Shown here: piece by piece, positions 1 through 12,149 of the stretch
Position numbering within the stretch: the first letter of the stretch is position 1
How the letters are laid out: the number at the start of each line of letters is the position of its first letter
Source of the DNA: Rhynchosporium graminicola
Taxonomy: Eukaryota; Ascomycota; Leotiomycetes; Helotiales; Ploettnerulaceae
Reading direction: 5' to 3'
DNA: 64,000 nucleotides
Assembly (NCBI GenBank): GCA_900074885.1
Contig: FJUW01000010.1
Span: 62,001 to 126,000, forward strand
Translations under genes and position numbers: made by a program
Notes under the pieces: generated by a model
Told to the model about the DNA's origin: nothing
The model's database searches: none
What the model saw: only the letters and a program-made list of their open reading frames with translations

Positions 1-3000
1 AAGACAAGAAGGCTCTCGAATCTCCTTGTGCCAGCTTTAAGAAATCAGCTGTCCCTGGTAGAGCATGAAAAAGGGCATCCACTACCTCCTGGATATATCC
101 CGCCTGCACTTGGAGGACTCCCAGGGCAGACGCCTCCTCCGAAGCTCAATGTGGTCATCCATGTTGTTGGATCAAGAGGAGATGTACAGCCATTTGTGGC
201 CTTGGGCAAGACATTGAAGGCTACATACGGTCACAGGGTACGACTTGCAACACATCCTACCTTCAAGCCATTTGTTGAAGAAAACGGACTGGAATTCTTC
301 AGTATCGGAGGCGACCCTTCCGAACTCATGGCTTTTATGGTCAAGAATCCGGGCTTGATGCCAGGATTCGACTCCCTGAAAAGTGGTGATGTTGGCAAGA
401 GGAGAAAAGGAATGGAAGAAATTGTCTTGGGATGTTGGAGATCTTGCATTGAGGCTGGTGACGGTCTTGGGGCTCCACCAAGTACATCAGGTACTGAGGA
501 CTCGGCATTTGATGCTGGAATCAGTATGGATAGTAACCCTGCCGACCGACCATTCATTGCGGATTGCATAATAGCAAATCCGCCTAGTTTTGCTCATATT
601 CACATTGCAGAAAAGTTGGGGATACCACTGCATATGATGTTCACGTATGTTAGCGTCTTTCTACACCTGAGAGCATTACTAATTAAATCTCTAGGATGCC
701 TTGGTCACCAACCCAACAATTTCCCCATCCTCTGGCAAACATTCAACATTCAAACGCCGATGTGAACATGACCAATTTCATGTCATATGCTTTAGTAGAA
801 ATGATGACATGGCAAGGTCTTGGGGACGTCATTAATCGTTTCCGTGAGCGTGCTTTGGGCTTAGAGCCCATTTCTTTGATCTGGGCCCCAGACATGTTAA
901 GCCGGCTTCGAGTGCCATATACGTATTGCTGGTAAGTGCACGGCCCAAGTGAGGTATTCAGCCGCTGACTAGTATAGGTCTCCTGCACTCATTCCAAAGC
1001 CAAAAGATTGGGGACAACATATCTCCATTTCTGGATTCTACTTCTTGTCGCTAGCCTCGTCCTACACGCCTGAGCCTGAGCTTGCTGCTTATCTTGCTGC
1101 TGGCCCACCACCGGTGTATATCGGGTTTGGCTCAATTGTAGTTGACGATCCAGATGCCATGACGAAGCTTATCTTCGAAGCGGTCAAGAAAGCTGGTGTC
1201 AGAGCTCTAGTATCCAAGGGATGGGGAGGCCTTGGAGCCGATGATCTAGGAATACCCGAAGGTGTTTTCATGCTTGGAAATGTTCCCCATGATTGGCTCT
1301 TCCAACATGTATCAGCCGTAGTACACCATGGAGGTGCTGGTACTACCGCTGCAGGCATCGCTACTGGAAAACCGACAGTCGTCGTTCCATTCTTTGGCGA
1401 TCAGCCTTTCTGGGGCGCCATGATTGCTCGCGCAGGAGCCGGCCCAGCCCCGATTCCATATAAGCAGCTGACTGCTGATAAGTTAACTGCCGCCCTCGCC
1501 GAAGCTTTGAAATCCGAAACTTTGGAGAGAGCCAAGGAACTTGGGGCAAAAATCAAGGAGGAGAAAGGTAGTGAGACAGGTGCAAAGAGCTTCCACGACA
1601 TGCTTGACGTTGATAACCTGCGATGCTCTCTGGCCCCAGGCAGAGTGGCTGTCTGGCGGGTGAAGCGGACCCAGACTCGTCTCAGCGCATTGGCTGCACA
1701 TGTTCTTGCAAATGCGGGCTTACTAGATTTCGGTGACTTGAAATTGTAAGATCTTTTTCGGAGCTTGTTCCTTTCAATTTCTGACAATTGCAGATACCGC
1801 CCACGAGAATACGAAACAGAAAAAGGTCCGTGGGATCCAATTTCTGGAGGAGCATCAGCACTGTTAGGGACTATCGCTAGTGTTGGAATGGGTGTAGCAG
1901 ATTTCCCAATCGAAATCTTCAGAGCTGTCAAAAAAACAAGCACAAAAGGAGGAGACACGATGAGTACAAACAAGTCACCAGAGAAGCCACACTCTGGCGA
2001 GGCTACTCCTCTGGCCTCACCTGTACCTTTTGCGTCAACATCGCGCAATGATCTCAGTAAGACTGTAGTAAAGGGAGATACTGATTTGAACTCACTCCAT
2101 GGTCAAACCTCTGACACTACTCCGAAGACTTCTTACGATACTGAGTGGTCATCTGCAGACACACCCGCAACCGATGCTTCCAGCACAACATTTGCACGCG
2201 GGAACTCTTTGAAGCAGGCTCTGAGTGGCTCACTTTGCAGGTCCAGCTCTAGATCATCGTCGAAAGAACGTGGTTCGTTATCACGATCTAACTCAAAAGA
2301 CCGACATTCTAGATCTCGAAGTGGTTCTCCTTTTGGTCATCGTCGTAGACAAACAGAGGAGTTTGACCCTACCAAGCTGACACTCGAAAATGCCACACGG
2401 GCTGGGAAGGGAATTTCTCGCATCGTTGGAGCTGGTCTTAAATCACCTATGGATTTTACACTGGGCATCGCGCGTGGATTCCACAATGCTCCGAAGCTCT
2501 ATGGAGACGATACTGTTCGCGTGCAAGAAAAGGTCACGGACTTTCCTAGTGGTCTGAAAGCTGCAGGCAAAGTAAGCAGCTTCCTCAATTGACATTATCA
2601 CATTTAACAGATGATAGGAATTTGGCTACGGAATGTACGATGGTATCACTGGTCTCATCACTCAACCTATGCGAGGTGCCGAGAAAGAGGGCGCTGCTGG
2701 TCTGTTCAAAGGCATTGGGAAGGGTATTGGAGGATTGATATTGAAGCCCGGCGCAGGTTAGTAGTATTCCATTCTCTTCAATACTTCCATGCTAATATTC
2801 TTGATTCTAGCGATCTGGGGAATTCCTGGTTACACATTTATGGGCATCCATAGAGAAGTCAGAAAGATGTTTGGATCCAGCGTATTGAACTATATCATAT
2901 CCGCGAGGACCGCTCAAGGATTCGAAGATGAACAATCTGCCACGCCCGAAGAGCGATCGGAAATTCTAAACAGATGGCTCGACCACAAAGATGAGTACCA

Positions 3001-3958
3001 AAGCGAGAAGATGAAAGTCCAGGAACACGGTGTTGATGGTCAAGAAACCGGACGTCTCACTCCAAAAGGCTTCATGCAGACCAGGCATCTGACCTTCGAT
3101 GAAAGGAAAAGGTTGCAGCAAGAGCGGAAATTAACCCGTGAAGAGGAGCGCAAGAAGACCGAAGGGGAGTTAGGCAAACGCAATTGTACTTTCTGTCGTC
3201 GTGACAATTCGCACAGCCAAAAGGCACGTTCAGTACAGACTACACCGATGGTTCCAACGTCAGATGAGGACCAAGCAGCCGAGTTTGAGCATGCAATTCA
3301 TGCTTCTGTGGCAGCTTCATCTCGTGGTAATTCCGAAGAAGACATGGCAATCGAGCGAGCTATTCGGGCCAGTATACGTGAGCTACAGAGTGCGGAACGT
3401 CCCATGATTACCAATCAGGAAGTACTTGAGCGGGCTATCGAAGCGAGCATCACATCATCCGGAAGGCATGCCTCTGAGTTGTCCTTCGACGGGCAGTTGC
3501 ACCAGGGGATTACAATGACTGATGAAGAAGCAGAACATCAGGCTGGTTTGGAGAAAGCCATAAAAGCAAGCTTGACTCATTACAAGCTGTCTGGAGATGC
3601 TGCCGTAGATGATGTGGACACAGATGAAGACGAAGACGTTAAGCTGGCGATTCAAATTTCCAATACCGAGCCGACTGCTGAGAGCGAGGATGACGATATG
3701 ATGAAGCTGGCTTTACAACAGAGTCACGAAGACTCTGCAAAAGAAAGGACCGAAGAAGAGACTGTGATAGAGTATATTAAGAAACAGAGCCTTCTGGAAG
3801 ACCAACATAGGCTGGCTAAAGAAGGCAAGCATAAAGGTGTGGTAGCAGTGGGCGAGGAAGACTCAATGAGTCAGGCCGACGAGGAGGCTTTGAGGAAGGC
3901 GATCGAGGAAAGCATGAAGACTGCTGGGGGTGGAGAGGTTTCAGGGTCAGCACATTGA
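1..3958 (+). CDS. Sterol glucosyltransferase-like protein (GT28/GT1 fold) with C-terminal ubiquitin-interacting motifs; 5' truncated by window edge
   Basis: Probably transfers a sugar from a UDP-sugar to a sterol or other lipid. Exons read: <1-644, 695-931, 978-1745, 1794-2571, 2618-2756, 2811-3958; all five introns keep frame and have GT-AG ends. About 1237 residues are visible and the frame is open at base 1, so the true start lies upstream. Seen: the family N-terminal motif VGSRGDVQPF (about 163-192), MPWSPTQQFPHPLA across the first junction, and the donor-sugar site HHGGAGTTAAG...GDQPFW (1324-1413). Then come a Ser/Arg-rich linker (about 1960-2350), a Gly-rich segment resembling VPS13/ATG2 C-termini (2380-2880), and seven UIM-like motifs (3270-3940) such as IERAIRASI, LERAIEASI and LRKAIEESM. 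Family assignment is firm. The membrane and ubiquitin roles of the tail are inference. Confidence 0.9.
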
Positions 3959-4752
3959 GAGAAGAATGTGGCTGGAGCGGAGTAAGGCATCGAGTTTTCC
4001 TTTCCTGATTTTGCTAGAGGATACCCAAGCGTTATGATCATGATCTGAAAGAAAACGAAGCATTATGACACTACCCCTTTCTTGTTTTTGTTTTATGCTT
4101 TTAGTGAAGGGTTGAGTCTCTCGTGAAGGGTTGAGTCTCTCGTATCTTCGTCTGTTGTTAAACCTCTCAGTGCAGGCAGTTCTAAGCATCTGGGAAGAAA
4201 GCACTAGTTACGCATTGTTGCTTTAAATGACCTTCGTGTTTTTTTTATGCTCGTTGGAAGTTGTCGCTCCACCGACCCTTTGACCTTTATTTAGGAAGAA
4301 CCGGGCATTCGTAAGTCAATAAGCTATATCTTCTTTAATCTTGGTGCAGATTGCGCTTCTGTCACTGCCTATCATTCATAAAGCGTCCACGATGAAGCAA
4401 AGGAACGCAAGGCCTCCTTGTTCTATCACGTTCTAAAAGTAGCCTTACCGTTTAGTCACGTTCTTTCGCGTTAACATTGCTACCTACTCCGCGCTTTGTA
4501 CCGAGTCACCTTTCGAACAAAAACCACTAACCCCACGAATCCATATTCGAGCAAATTCTACAACTCTTGCTACTTACCTTCGGCCTTGAGGATCTCAATA
4601 TCAACATCTTTGACAAATTTTGCGGAGCTCTAGCTGCCTTTCTTCTCCTCGAGCTGAATCCTTTGTTGTGGGCATAATACTTCCTTAGCATCTCATCACC
4701 TCTTCGGAAGGCATAATAACACAGCACAGCAGAACACAGCACACAAGTGACA
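3959..4752. other. Intergenic: 3' region of the glycosyltransferase and promoter/5'UTR of the next gene
   Basis: No supported gene. It contains a perfect 19-nt unit, GTGAAGGGTTGAGTCTCTC, present twice head-to-tail at 4104-4122 and 4123-4141. Otherwise it is unremarkable, with pyrimidine-rich DNA before the downstream ATG at 4753. Confidence 0.6.
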
Positions 4753-7700
4753 ATGGCAGACAAACGCCCTAAGCGCAAGTCTGCTGCGAAAGCAGAGTCG
4801 GCGAATAAGAAAATAGCTTTGGCTGCGACAGCACCGCTCGAAGCAACCGATCAGATGACACGAGAAGATTACGAGGAAGAGAAACCTGCTCATCTTCGAA
4901 AATCGTCGGTTCGGCCTGAAGCATCGCTCGAGAATACTATCGATACTACTTCGCCTACTCCTACTGATAAGCTTGCGACTGGTGTACCTGGATTGACAAA
5001 TGTTCAGGTACTGATCCCGCAACCTCAATCTGCCACTCGCAATAAAAAGCCTCCTTCAAAGTCAAGATTGCAGGGTGTGCCTCAAGCTGGGACCTCTCAA
5101 GAGCCAAGTCCTTCTCTGCAACCAAACAACACACTCCCGCGCCCTCGAGACCAGGTTCTTCCTCCAACTGGAACCTTCCGGCTACCAGCCCATACACTAC
5201 CAAAGACTTCTACTACAAAGATTCAGGCACAACAAACCAGTGCGTTGGGAAACGTTCAGCACCTGCTAACTTCCGAAGCTGCTTTACCCTCAATTGTCGC
5301 TCGTCCAAGTCCTCAAGCACGGAGCCAATTCCGTCATTCAGCTGGTCCAGATCCGGTACCAATCTTAGGTCCAGTCCCAAAGCCGAGTGTTATTCAACAG
5401 ATGGTAGATATTATTAGAAACACAGATACTCATCAAAAATCACCGCAGAATTCAGGTGGCACATCCAACTCTCTAGGTCTCAAGCATCCTCAAGCTACAA
5501 AATCCTTTGATCTACATTCCGAGGAGCTTGGTCCTGCCCGTCGAGGTGCAACGAAGAGTACAGAGGTAAACATAGCCTCGCAGGCTCCTGAAGGTCACGC
5601 TACGGCTGCACAGAACTTGGGAAGACGGGTCTTACCGGAGGGCAACCGTTTGTTGGCACCTGGACAACAACCACAACAAAGCCTAGCTGCTAAGCATTTC
5701 GTTACCACACAGCCGATTTCCACACAGACACTTCAGCTTGGCAACACTCTTCCACTTGGTAGCACATCCCAATCAGCTCCAAGACAGGAGTATCCTCCCA
5801 TTCTGCCACCTCGTCCAATCACCTATTCGCTTTCTTCTACGAAATCTGCTGAACCTGCAAATACAATCACCCCCGAGCATACGCAGCCTGAGGTAGTGGC
5901 CGGTAGACAGTCATCAGATAGCGACAATCGTCCTAGAGCCAGCTCGCAAGTTTCTGGAGGCTCAGCATCGAAGTCATCAGTCCCCATAACTATTTCTGCT
6001 AACCTTGCAGCAGCTGCTGCTAAGTTTTCAAAGATGAAGGGTGCGGCTGGCAAACAGACAGCAAATTTCCCTCATTCTCAAAAACCAAATACTCAGGTCA
6101 TCGGAGATATGCCACCACCACCGATTCGGAGAAGAAGCAATTCTGCTAATGCTGCACTCTCTGCGCCTCGAAACCAAATTGGATCGCTCCCTAACCTCTC
6201 AGATTCAAATCCAAACAACATCGACCAAGCCCATGTTATGGGTGGGAAGCCTCGTTCTACCATTCAACCTCCCGGGCTTTCCAGCAGGAACAGAAGTGCC
6301 AGCCAGTCACTAATGATGACGGGCTTGGGTTTGAATGCTAGTAATCGCGACCAGCAACTGGAGGAGTCTGATGCGACCCTTTCACCTTCGCCACTCAAGG
6401 CTTTTCACATGCACATAGGTCGTTCTAATCCACCCGGTCCCCTCAATTCAGCTGATACTCGTGCACCACCAGTATGTCCCAGAGCTCCAATCCACAATCA
6501 TGTGCTAATCAAGTACAGACGGAAGCTACTTCATCCAACGCTGAGCCGTTATTTGCTGGACGCATGTATCAATTGCAGCCAGAGAAGCCTTGCTCATTAA
6601 ATCTCGATTCTGAATTGGTTACTGATTCATTCTCCGGTGCCGATCAGGACCCCTTGACCCAGCAGCGAAATCTCGACTTCCAATACAAGCCCGACCCCCT
6701 CCCATTCATTCCAGAACTTGCGAGAATGCAGCGCCAGCAACAAGAGACTCCTCGTGCGTTTGGTCTGATGTCAGAGGATGCTGATGCAGACGCAGTCGTC
6801 GAATTTGATTGGGAATTTTTTAACAGTGCTGGCAGTGCACCAATTATGTCACCAGTTACCGACCACAATGAAAATCCTCTTCTGTTTTCCCATGAAGATG
6901 ACATCCAAGATGAGCCTCAATATCAAGGTCAATATGAAAGTCAATTTGAAAGTCTATTTGAGCTTCAATTTGAAGGTCGTGATGAAAATCACTATGATGG
7001 TGTCTATGAAGGTGTCTATGAAGGTCACGATGGCGGCCAATTTGAAGATGGATTTGAAGGTCACGATGAAGTTCACGGTAAAGGTCAATTTGAAGGTCGA
7101 TTTGAAAGTCACGTTGAAGGTCAAGCTGAAGGTCCGGACTCAGGTCAGAGTGCTTCTTCACAGTCGCAAGGTCAAAAATTCCCAGAGAGTTTGGCATCTC
7201 GCTTTCAAACCCGCGTTTCTGCCCTGAGCAGCATGAAGAATCGATCGCCGGACGCTGACGAAGATCTTCGATTGTCTACAGCATTCGCCAAGACTCTTGA
7301 GAACTTGATAGTAGGTCGAGCTGCAGATAAAGATCGAGCTGCAGGTAAAGAGAGAGAGCCCCAACGAGACGTTTCGGCTGGTCGAAAGGATTTCGTTCCC
7401 TCCGGTCTCGCAGTCACACAATTACCTGCTGCTACTGAGGAGGTAGATCGGTCTCAAAATCCAACCTTTCACGAGTTCATGACGGAGAACGATGATGATT
7501 CTTGCGTATTCTGCAACTATGAATCCTCAATCGGCATCGCTGATTCTCGTGTCTGGCTCCCCGAAGAAGCCTCGCTAGGTTATTGTGGCGAGTGTCATGA
7601 GGAGACTCGAGAGGTTTTCGCTCTATGGGAAGACATTTACAAGCTTCCACATAGCTCAGACGAAGAGACGAAGGATAAATACAAGTTGTGGCTCGAGAAG

Positions 7701-9056
7701 TCTGCTACGACACCTCTGAAGGAATTGGGTGATGCAGTCGACTTCAGATCACAGCTTAGGGATGAGATGAGCAAACCGAGCAGACTGAATTCTATCATGA
7801 ACGCTTCAAGATGTCATGATAAAGACGGTGGAAAGGATAGACGGGAGCAGAGAAAAGAGTACACTACACCCTCTACCGTCCGAAATGTTCCTCTCGGAGG
7901 ACGGCTCCCTGTGAGAAGAGCTGTGTCCGGCGAGATGAATCGAAACAACCTTGCTGCTGGTGTCAAGAGAACATTCAACGAAAGCCTGAGCATGGACAAT
8001 CAGAAAATGGGCAACTCAAGTAGCAACTTACACCTTAGCCCCCCATCGTTGAGTGCTCATGCTCCTTCGTTGCCTCTCCTGAACCCGATTCCGCCGACGC
8101 AAAGTGGATCGAGTAACAGTGCAACCTCCATGCCTCCAACTATGAGCATATCAGTCCCTCAGGTCAATGCAGCGAGTCAAGTCACAGCTCATGATGGTGC
8201 CATCACTCCCAACTCTGCAGTCTTCATGGGTATCCTCAACATATCGGCTCCTCCTGGCTCACAGATGACCGACACAACAACTCCATTCAGAACTAGCACC
8301 CCAAATGATGGAGGAGCAGCCGTGCCATCTCCCACTCTCAGAAATGCCAGCATCACTGCAGCTTCCATCGACACGAGTTCACGACCAGCCTCACACTCTG
8401 CTCAGCCCACAGGCCCGTCCGGAGTCCCAAGATACTTCAATGCGGCGCCATCCAGCTCATTCCTCAATCAACCTCCGATGTCTCTCAGTGACGGACCAGC
8501 ATTCTGTCGCGGCTGTCCATGGCGACAAATTGACTTCACAAAAGCCAAGATCTGTACCGCATGTCGGGACGGCAAGATGCTCATCTGCAGCCACGCACAA
8601 CACACGAATTTCCGTATCCTAGCTGAAATGCCTGGTGTCTTCGAGGGTACAGCTCAGGTTCATGGTTTGGGAAGAATTGGTCGGGGTGGAAAGTTCATTT
8701 CAGATGGACGTTATGCCAATTGCATGGTTTGTCCAGGCCTTGCGACACATGGTTGTATTGATTGTCCATTGAGATTGTGTGGCGGGTGTGTTGTCAAGTT
8801 GACCAGAATGAGTACGTATCCCTAGCTGTTGAATCCAATCCTAAAGTCTCCGATGGCCTGTACCTTGGGGTGGTTATTTGATGCAAACTGACGATGAACA
8901 GGCAAGGGCAAGATGAACGAGCTTTTGAGCTGCTTCAACGCACAGCGAGAGCACATTCGTAACGACGTGAGCGAACTTCCCTTCTTTACACGTCCATATT
9001 ACCATGCTAATGAAATGTAGTCATTCTTGCTTCGGAGCGACAACAAGGGATTTTAG
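4753..9056 (+). CDS. Large disordered protein with Cys-rich (putative zinc-binding) C-terminal region, function unknown
   Basis: Exons 4753-6471, 6519-8811, 8902-8966, 9021-9056 give about 1370 residues. The ATG at 4753 (MADKRPKRK) is chosen because the frame upstream offers only a GTG. The first two thirds are Ser/Pro/Gln/Thr-rich low complexity with a basic start, suggesting a nuclear or regulatory protein (inference). A Glu/Gly/Phe/Gln repeat tract lies at 6915-7150. There are two Cys groups: CVFCNYESS...YCGECHEE (7503-7605), and a C-terminal set with CRGCPW, ICTACRDG, CMVCPG, CIDCPLRLCGGC (8505-8800). The small last exons (NAQREHIRND then SFLLRSDNKGF) continue the conserved-looking tail. 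I do not recognise a named family. Splicing is supported by frame and by good donors such as GTACGT at 8812. Confidence 0.8.
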
Positions 9057-10432
9057 ATTTTTTCCGAAGGTCACGGGCTTTATTGATGAGGTAGGTGAAT
9101 TAGGTAAGATTTTGTAACATTTGGAAAAGAACGATCAGAGACGAGACACGAGACATGAGGTATGAGAGGGCGTTGTTTACATATGTGGTTCGGGCCGTTT
9201 TGATTGCATATGGGTCGATCTCAAATCTTGAGATATTTTAAGGATTCTAGCAGAATTTGTAGGTTATTACGGAATGAAAAAAATGTTTGTGTAGCTTCGC
9301 CTTTTATGTGATTGCTGGTAGTGCCATGGAATTGAGTCTTGATGCTTGCCAGGAGTGCTCTCTGTGGCCTCGTCAAGTTTGAATCTGCAGACTGAAATCT
9401 GGCTGTAAGCAATTCGTAAATATCTTACTAGGTATCTATGGATGTAAACCCCCCATAAGCTGAATTCCTTGCACCGAATACAAGCCGTCCGTATCAACTA
9501 AGAGTCTAAATCGATCAATATCTTCGAGTCTCAAAATCATCATCGTCTTTATTTCTGTCCGAAGAAATATTTAACAACTTTCGCCTCATATAAAACTACA
9601 AAGTATCTTCGTAAAGCCAGATACAGTGAGAAGCGTTGTCATGACATTGCATTAAGGATGTTTACTACGCTAAGCTAGAGAGGATGCGGACCGGACCGGC
9701 TAAGCGAGGCGGGAAATATCCGATGTAGGTATCTAAACAGTCCACTAATCATGGTAAATGACTATATAGAAACAATAGTGTTGCCAGCTCCCGCCATCGT
9801 GAAATGTGCTTTCCATATCGAGTATCTAAGTTTACAGACGTCGTTTGCAAGCAAGAAAATGCAGCCGCATAAAAAAATGTTTCGCAAGCTGGAATGGAGG
9901 TTGGTTGGCTGCTGGTGAAGCACTGTGCTGACTTTGTGAGCCATGTGAGACAGAAGCCTATGGAAGATTCGATATTCATAAGAGTGTATTGTTAAGAAGA
10001 TTAGAGGCTTTTCTTGTCGTCGGCAGGTCTAGCAGAAGAAGAATAGAATGATTGGGATGGACAGTGCATGATATCCGTCAAGGTTTTGCGTAGTCACCAA
10101 AGGGCAAGCGTTACGCCAAGATAGCTAGCTACCTTGCTTTGCACACTAGCACAGTGTTAGATAATGAACACCATACCATTTGCGAGAACACAGTGCGTTG
10201 AGGGCGCTCTTCTAAGAATAACCCGAAGGAAATTTGAAACGATCTGGACTCCTTGTCAATTATATACACGGCCGAAGCCAATCTGTCCACGACTGGCATG
10301 CCAGCTCGACTCGGTCTGGAAAAATCAAGACTCCTGAATGCCAGTCCGAATACTAGTGCTGACAAAGTACACCTGCAATGCCAACCTCCATGAACGCCTG
10401 TCCGCACCTTTCTAAAATACCTGGGTTCCTAC
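9057..10432. other. Intergenic, no gene seen
   Basis: 1.4 kb between the tail ends of two convergent genes. Short open frames on the minus strand (9.2-9.5, 9.75-9.98, 10.13-10.41 kb) lack recognisable domains and look like chance. A few CTAGGTATC-type motifs occur near 9428 and 9726. Confidence 0.5.
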
Positions 10433-11786
10433 CTATCTGGCAGGGCTTTGCTTCTTTGGCTGCAATCTCCTCAGCTGTATAAGCAAACTGCTCGGATCAT
10501 ACTCTTTCGTTTTCGGATTGTAAGCTGCTCTCACATCGAAGACCAGTGTCGCTTTGGGTGAATCCAATTCCACCAAGCCAGAGACCAATATGCTTCCTCG
10601 TGGAGGGTGTTGAAGTATGGGCTTCCAGGTTTGTGCCAGTTTGGCTTTGAAAGCCATTATTGGCCTGAAGAAATGGGCGTATATAGCCATGGTTCTTGAG
10701 TTGATTCTTATGACAACTTCTTGGATATCTTTTGGTTCAGATTCCTCTTCCGCCGATTCGCTTTTTCCAGCTGATGTATCGATCATTTCTTTTGAGCCTT
10801 GTGGAGGCAGGCCTGGTGTACTAGCCTTGGCAGGTAGTGGAGGAGCCTGGCCATCCTGAATCAATTGCTGGTGCTGTGCTAGTAATTGATCAAATGTTAG
10901 TGGAGGCGAGGCTGATCCAATACCAAGCATGGCTGCAACCCGTTTGGTGTCATCAGCAAGTGCGACTTTGACGAAGCTCCAAAACGATTTCATCACTGCA
11001 GAGGGCCATAACCCCTGTCGGATCTTGAATACAGTAGCAGAGTCAACCGTACGTGTTGTCACTCCAGTTCCGAGTTCAAGGCTACAGATAATTTATCAGC
11101 GGTGGGTCACAACTTGTATCGCCAGGGAGCATACCCTTTCCTCTCAAATTCTGGTGGCGGAGCTGGTGGAAAGTCGACATCAAGCCAGAACCTTCTTAGC
11201 TTCATATCGGTTCCACAACGTGCTGCTAGGAGCGGGTGTTTGGCAGCAATGCTTGCTACGTAACCTGCAAGGTCCTCTTGTCTCATGTGAGTTCATGACC
11301 ATAGACGCATTATGATGTGACGTCTCGTACCTCTTACGTTTTGGGCAAGTTTCTTGTCCCTGCTAAACTTTATGAACTCCTGCCACTCAGGATCACTTCC
11401 ACGGTATGGTACAACTGGCAATTGCTTTGTAGTTCCGGGAAAGGGTATGAAAAGTGGCTCCGCTTCCTCCTCTGATTCATCCGCAGGTAAGTCATTTAGA
11501 ATCTCCGCAGCTGCCCTGGTCAAAGGATCCAGCACGGCCTTTGAATAGATCGTTGTGCCAATGTAGATAGCAAATGTCGTACCTATGATCGTCCTAAGTG
11601 AATAGACTGGTCAGCATTTGTCTTTTGGTAGTAAAGGCGCAACACTAACTTTATTCCTGCGCGAGCCCTCTTTATACTGACAACCTGGAAATTGCTAAGT
11701 TCGCCTCCCTGACGTTGAGCCTCTAATTTTAATGGCAATCTGCTGATGGATATCAGAGGCTGTCGAGGTCGTATGAAGCGGAACAT
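10433..11786 (-). CDS. Putative mitochondrial single-pass membrane protein, unknown function
   Basis: Minus-strand exons 11650-11786, 11331-11593, 11135-11276, 10433-11081 encode about 396 residues. The ATG at 11786 starts MFRFIRPRQPLISISRLPLKL, a basic Ser/Arg-rich amphipathic start typical of mitochondrial presequences. It is followed after the first junction by a single hydrophobic segment (TIIGTTFAIYIGTTIYS). A soluble part follows with PVVPYRGSDPEWQEFIKFS, then MKLRRFWLDVDFPPAPPPEF, and a C-terminal part with an acidic Ser/Glu linker. All three introns fit frame exactly. I know of no named function. Orientation is divergent from the VPS3844 gene, with only about 360 bp between start codons. 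The localisation is an inference from composition. Confidence 0.75.
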
Positions 11787-12149
11787 GGCGGAGGGCTGTA
11801 GAGGCAAGGCCCGCCTCGATGATATAGGCCTGTGCTATCCAGAAGAGTATGTGATGTTGTCCTGGGATCGTTTCAATGCTCGCGCGCAGAGAGAAATATG
11901 TTGCGCGTCCAAATGAATATGCAGGTCGTCTAAGGTTGATGGATAATCGCGACGTCTGGACCTGACGAACAATAATAGTGGCATCGAATTGCAATCGCAG
12001 CTGCTAGGCGGTGGGAGGCGGCAATTAGCCGAATTGAGCAGGAGTCTATATCAGTGACAGCTGCAAGCTCGCTTCGACATCGTCACTTCAAGCTTGAGCT
12101 CACCAGCAAAGCCCATCTCAACCCATCAATCCACCTAGCAGCAGCTAAG
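11787..12149. promoter_or_regulatory. Shared divergent promoter region
   Basis: 363 bp separate the start codons of the mitochondrial-type gene (minus) and the VPS3844 gene (plus), so both promoters and 5'UTRs must lie here. No specific operator or TATA element stands out. The last 90 bp before 12150 could be read in frame from a GTG, but the ATG at 12150 directly precedes a signal peptide and is preferred. Confidence 0.5.

Noticed and set aside
1401..2048. 215-codon minus-strand frame inside the glycosyltransferase gene
   Set aside because: Antisense shadow of a well-supported coding exon.
10129..10407. 92-codon minus-strand frame downstream of the mitochondrial-type gene
   Set aside because: No domain and no good start context; likely 3' flank.
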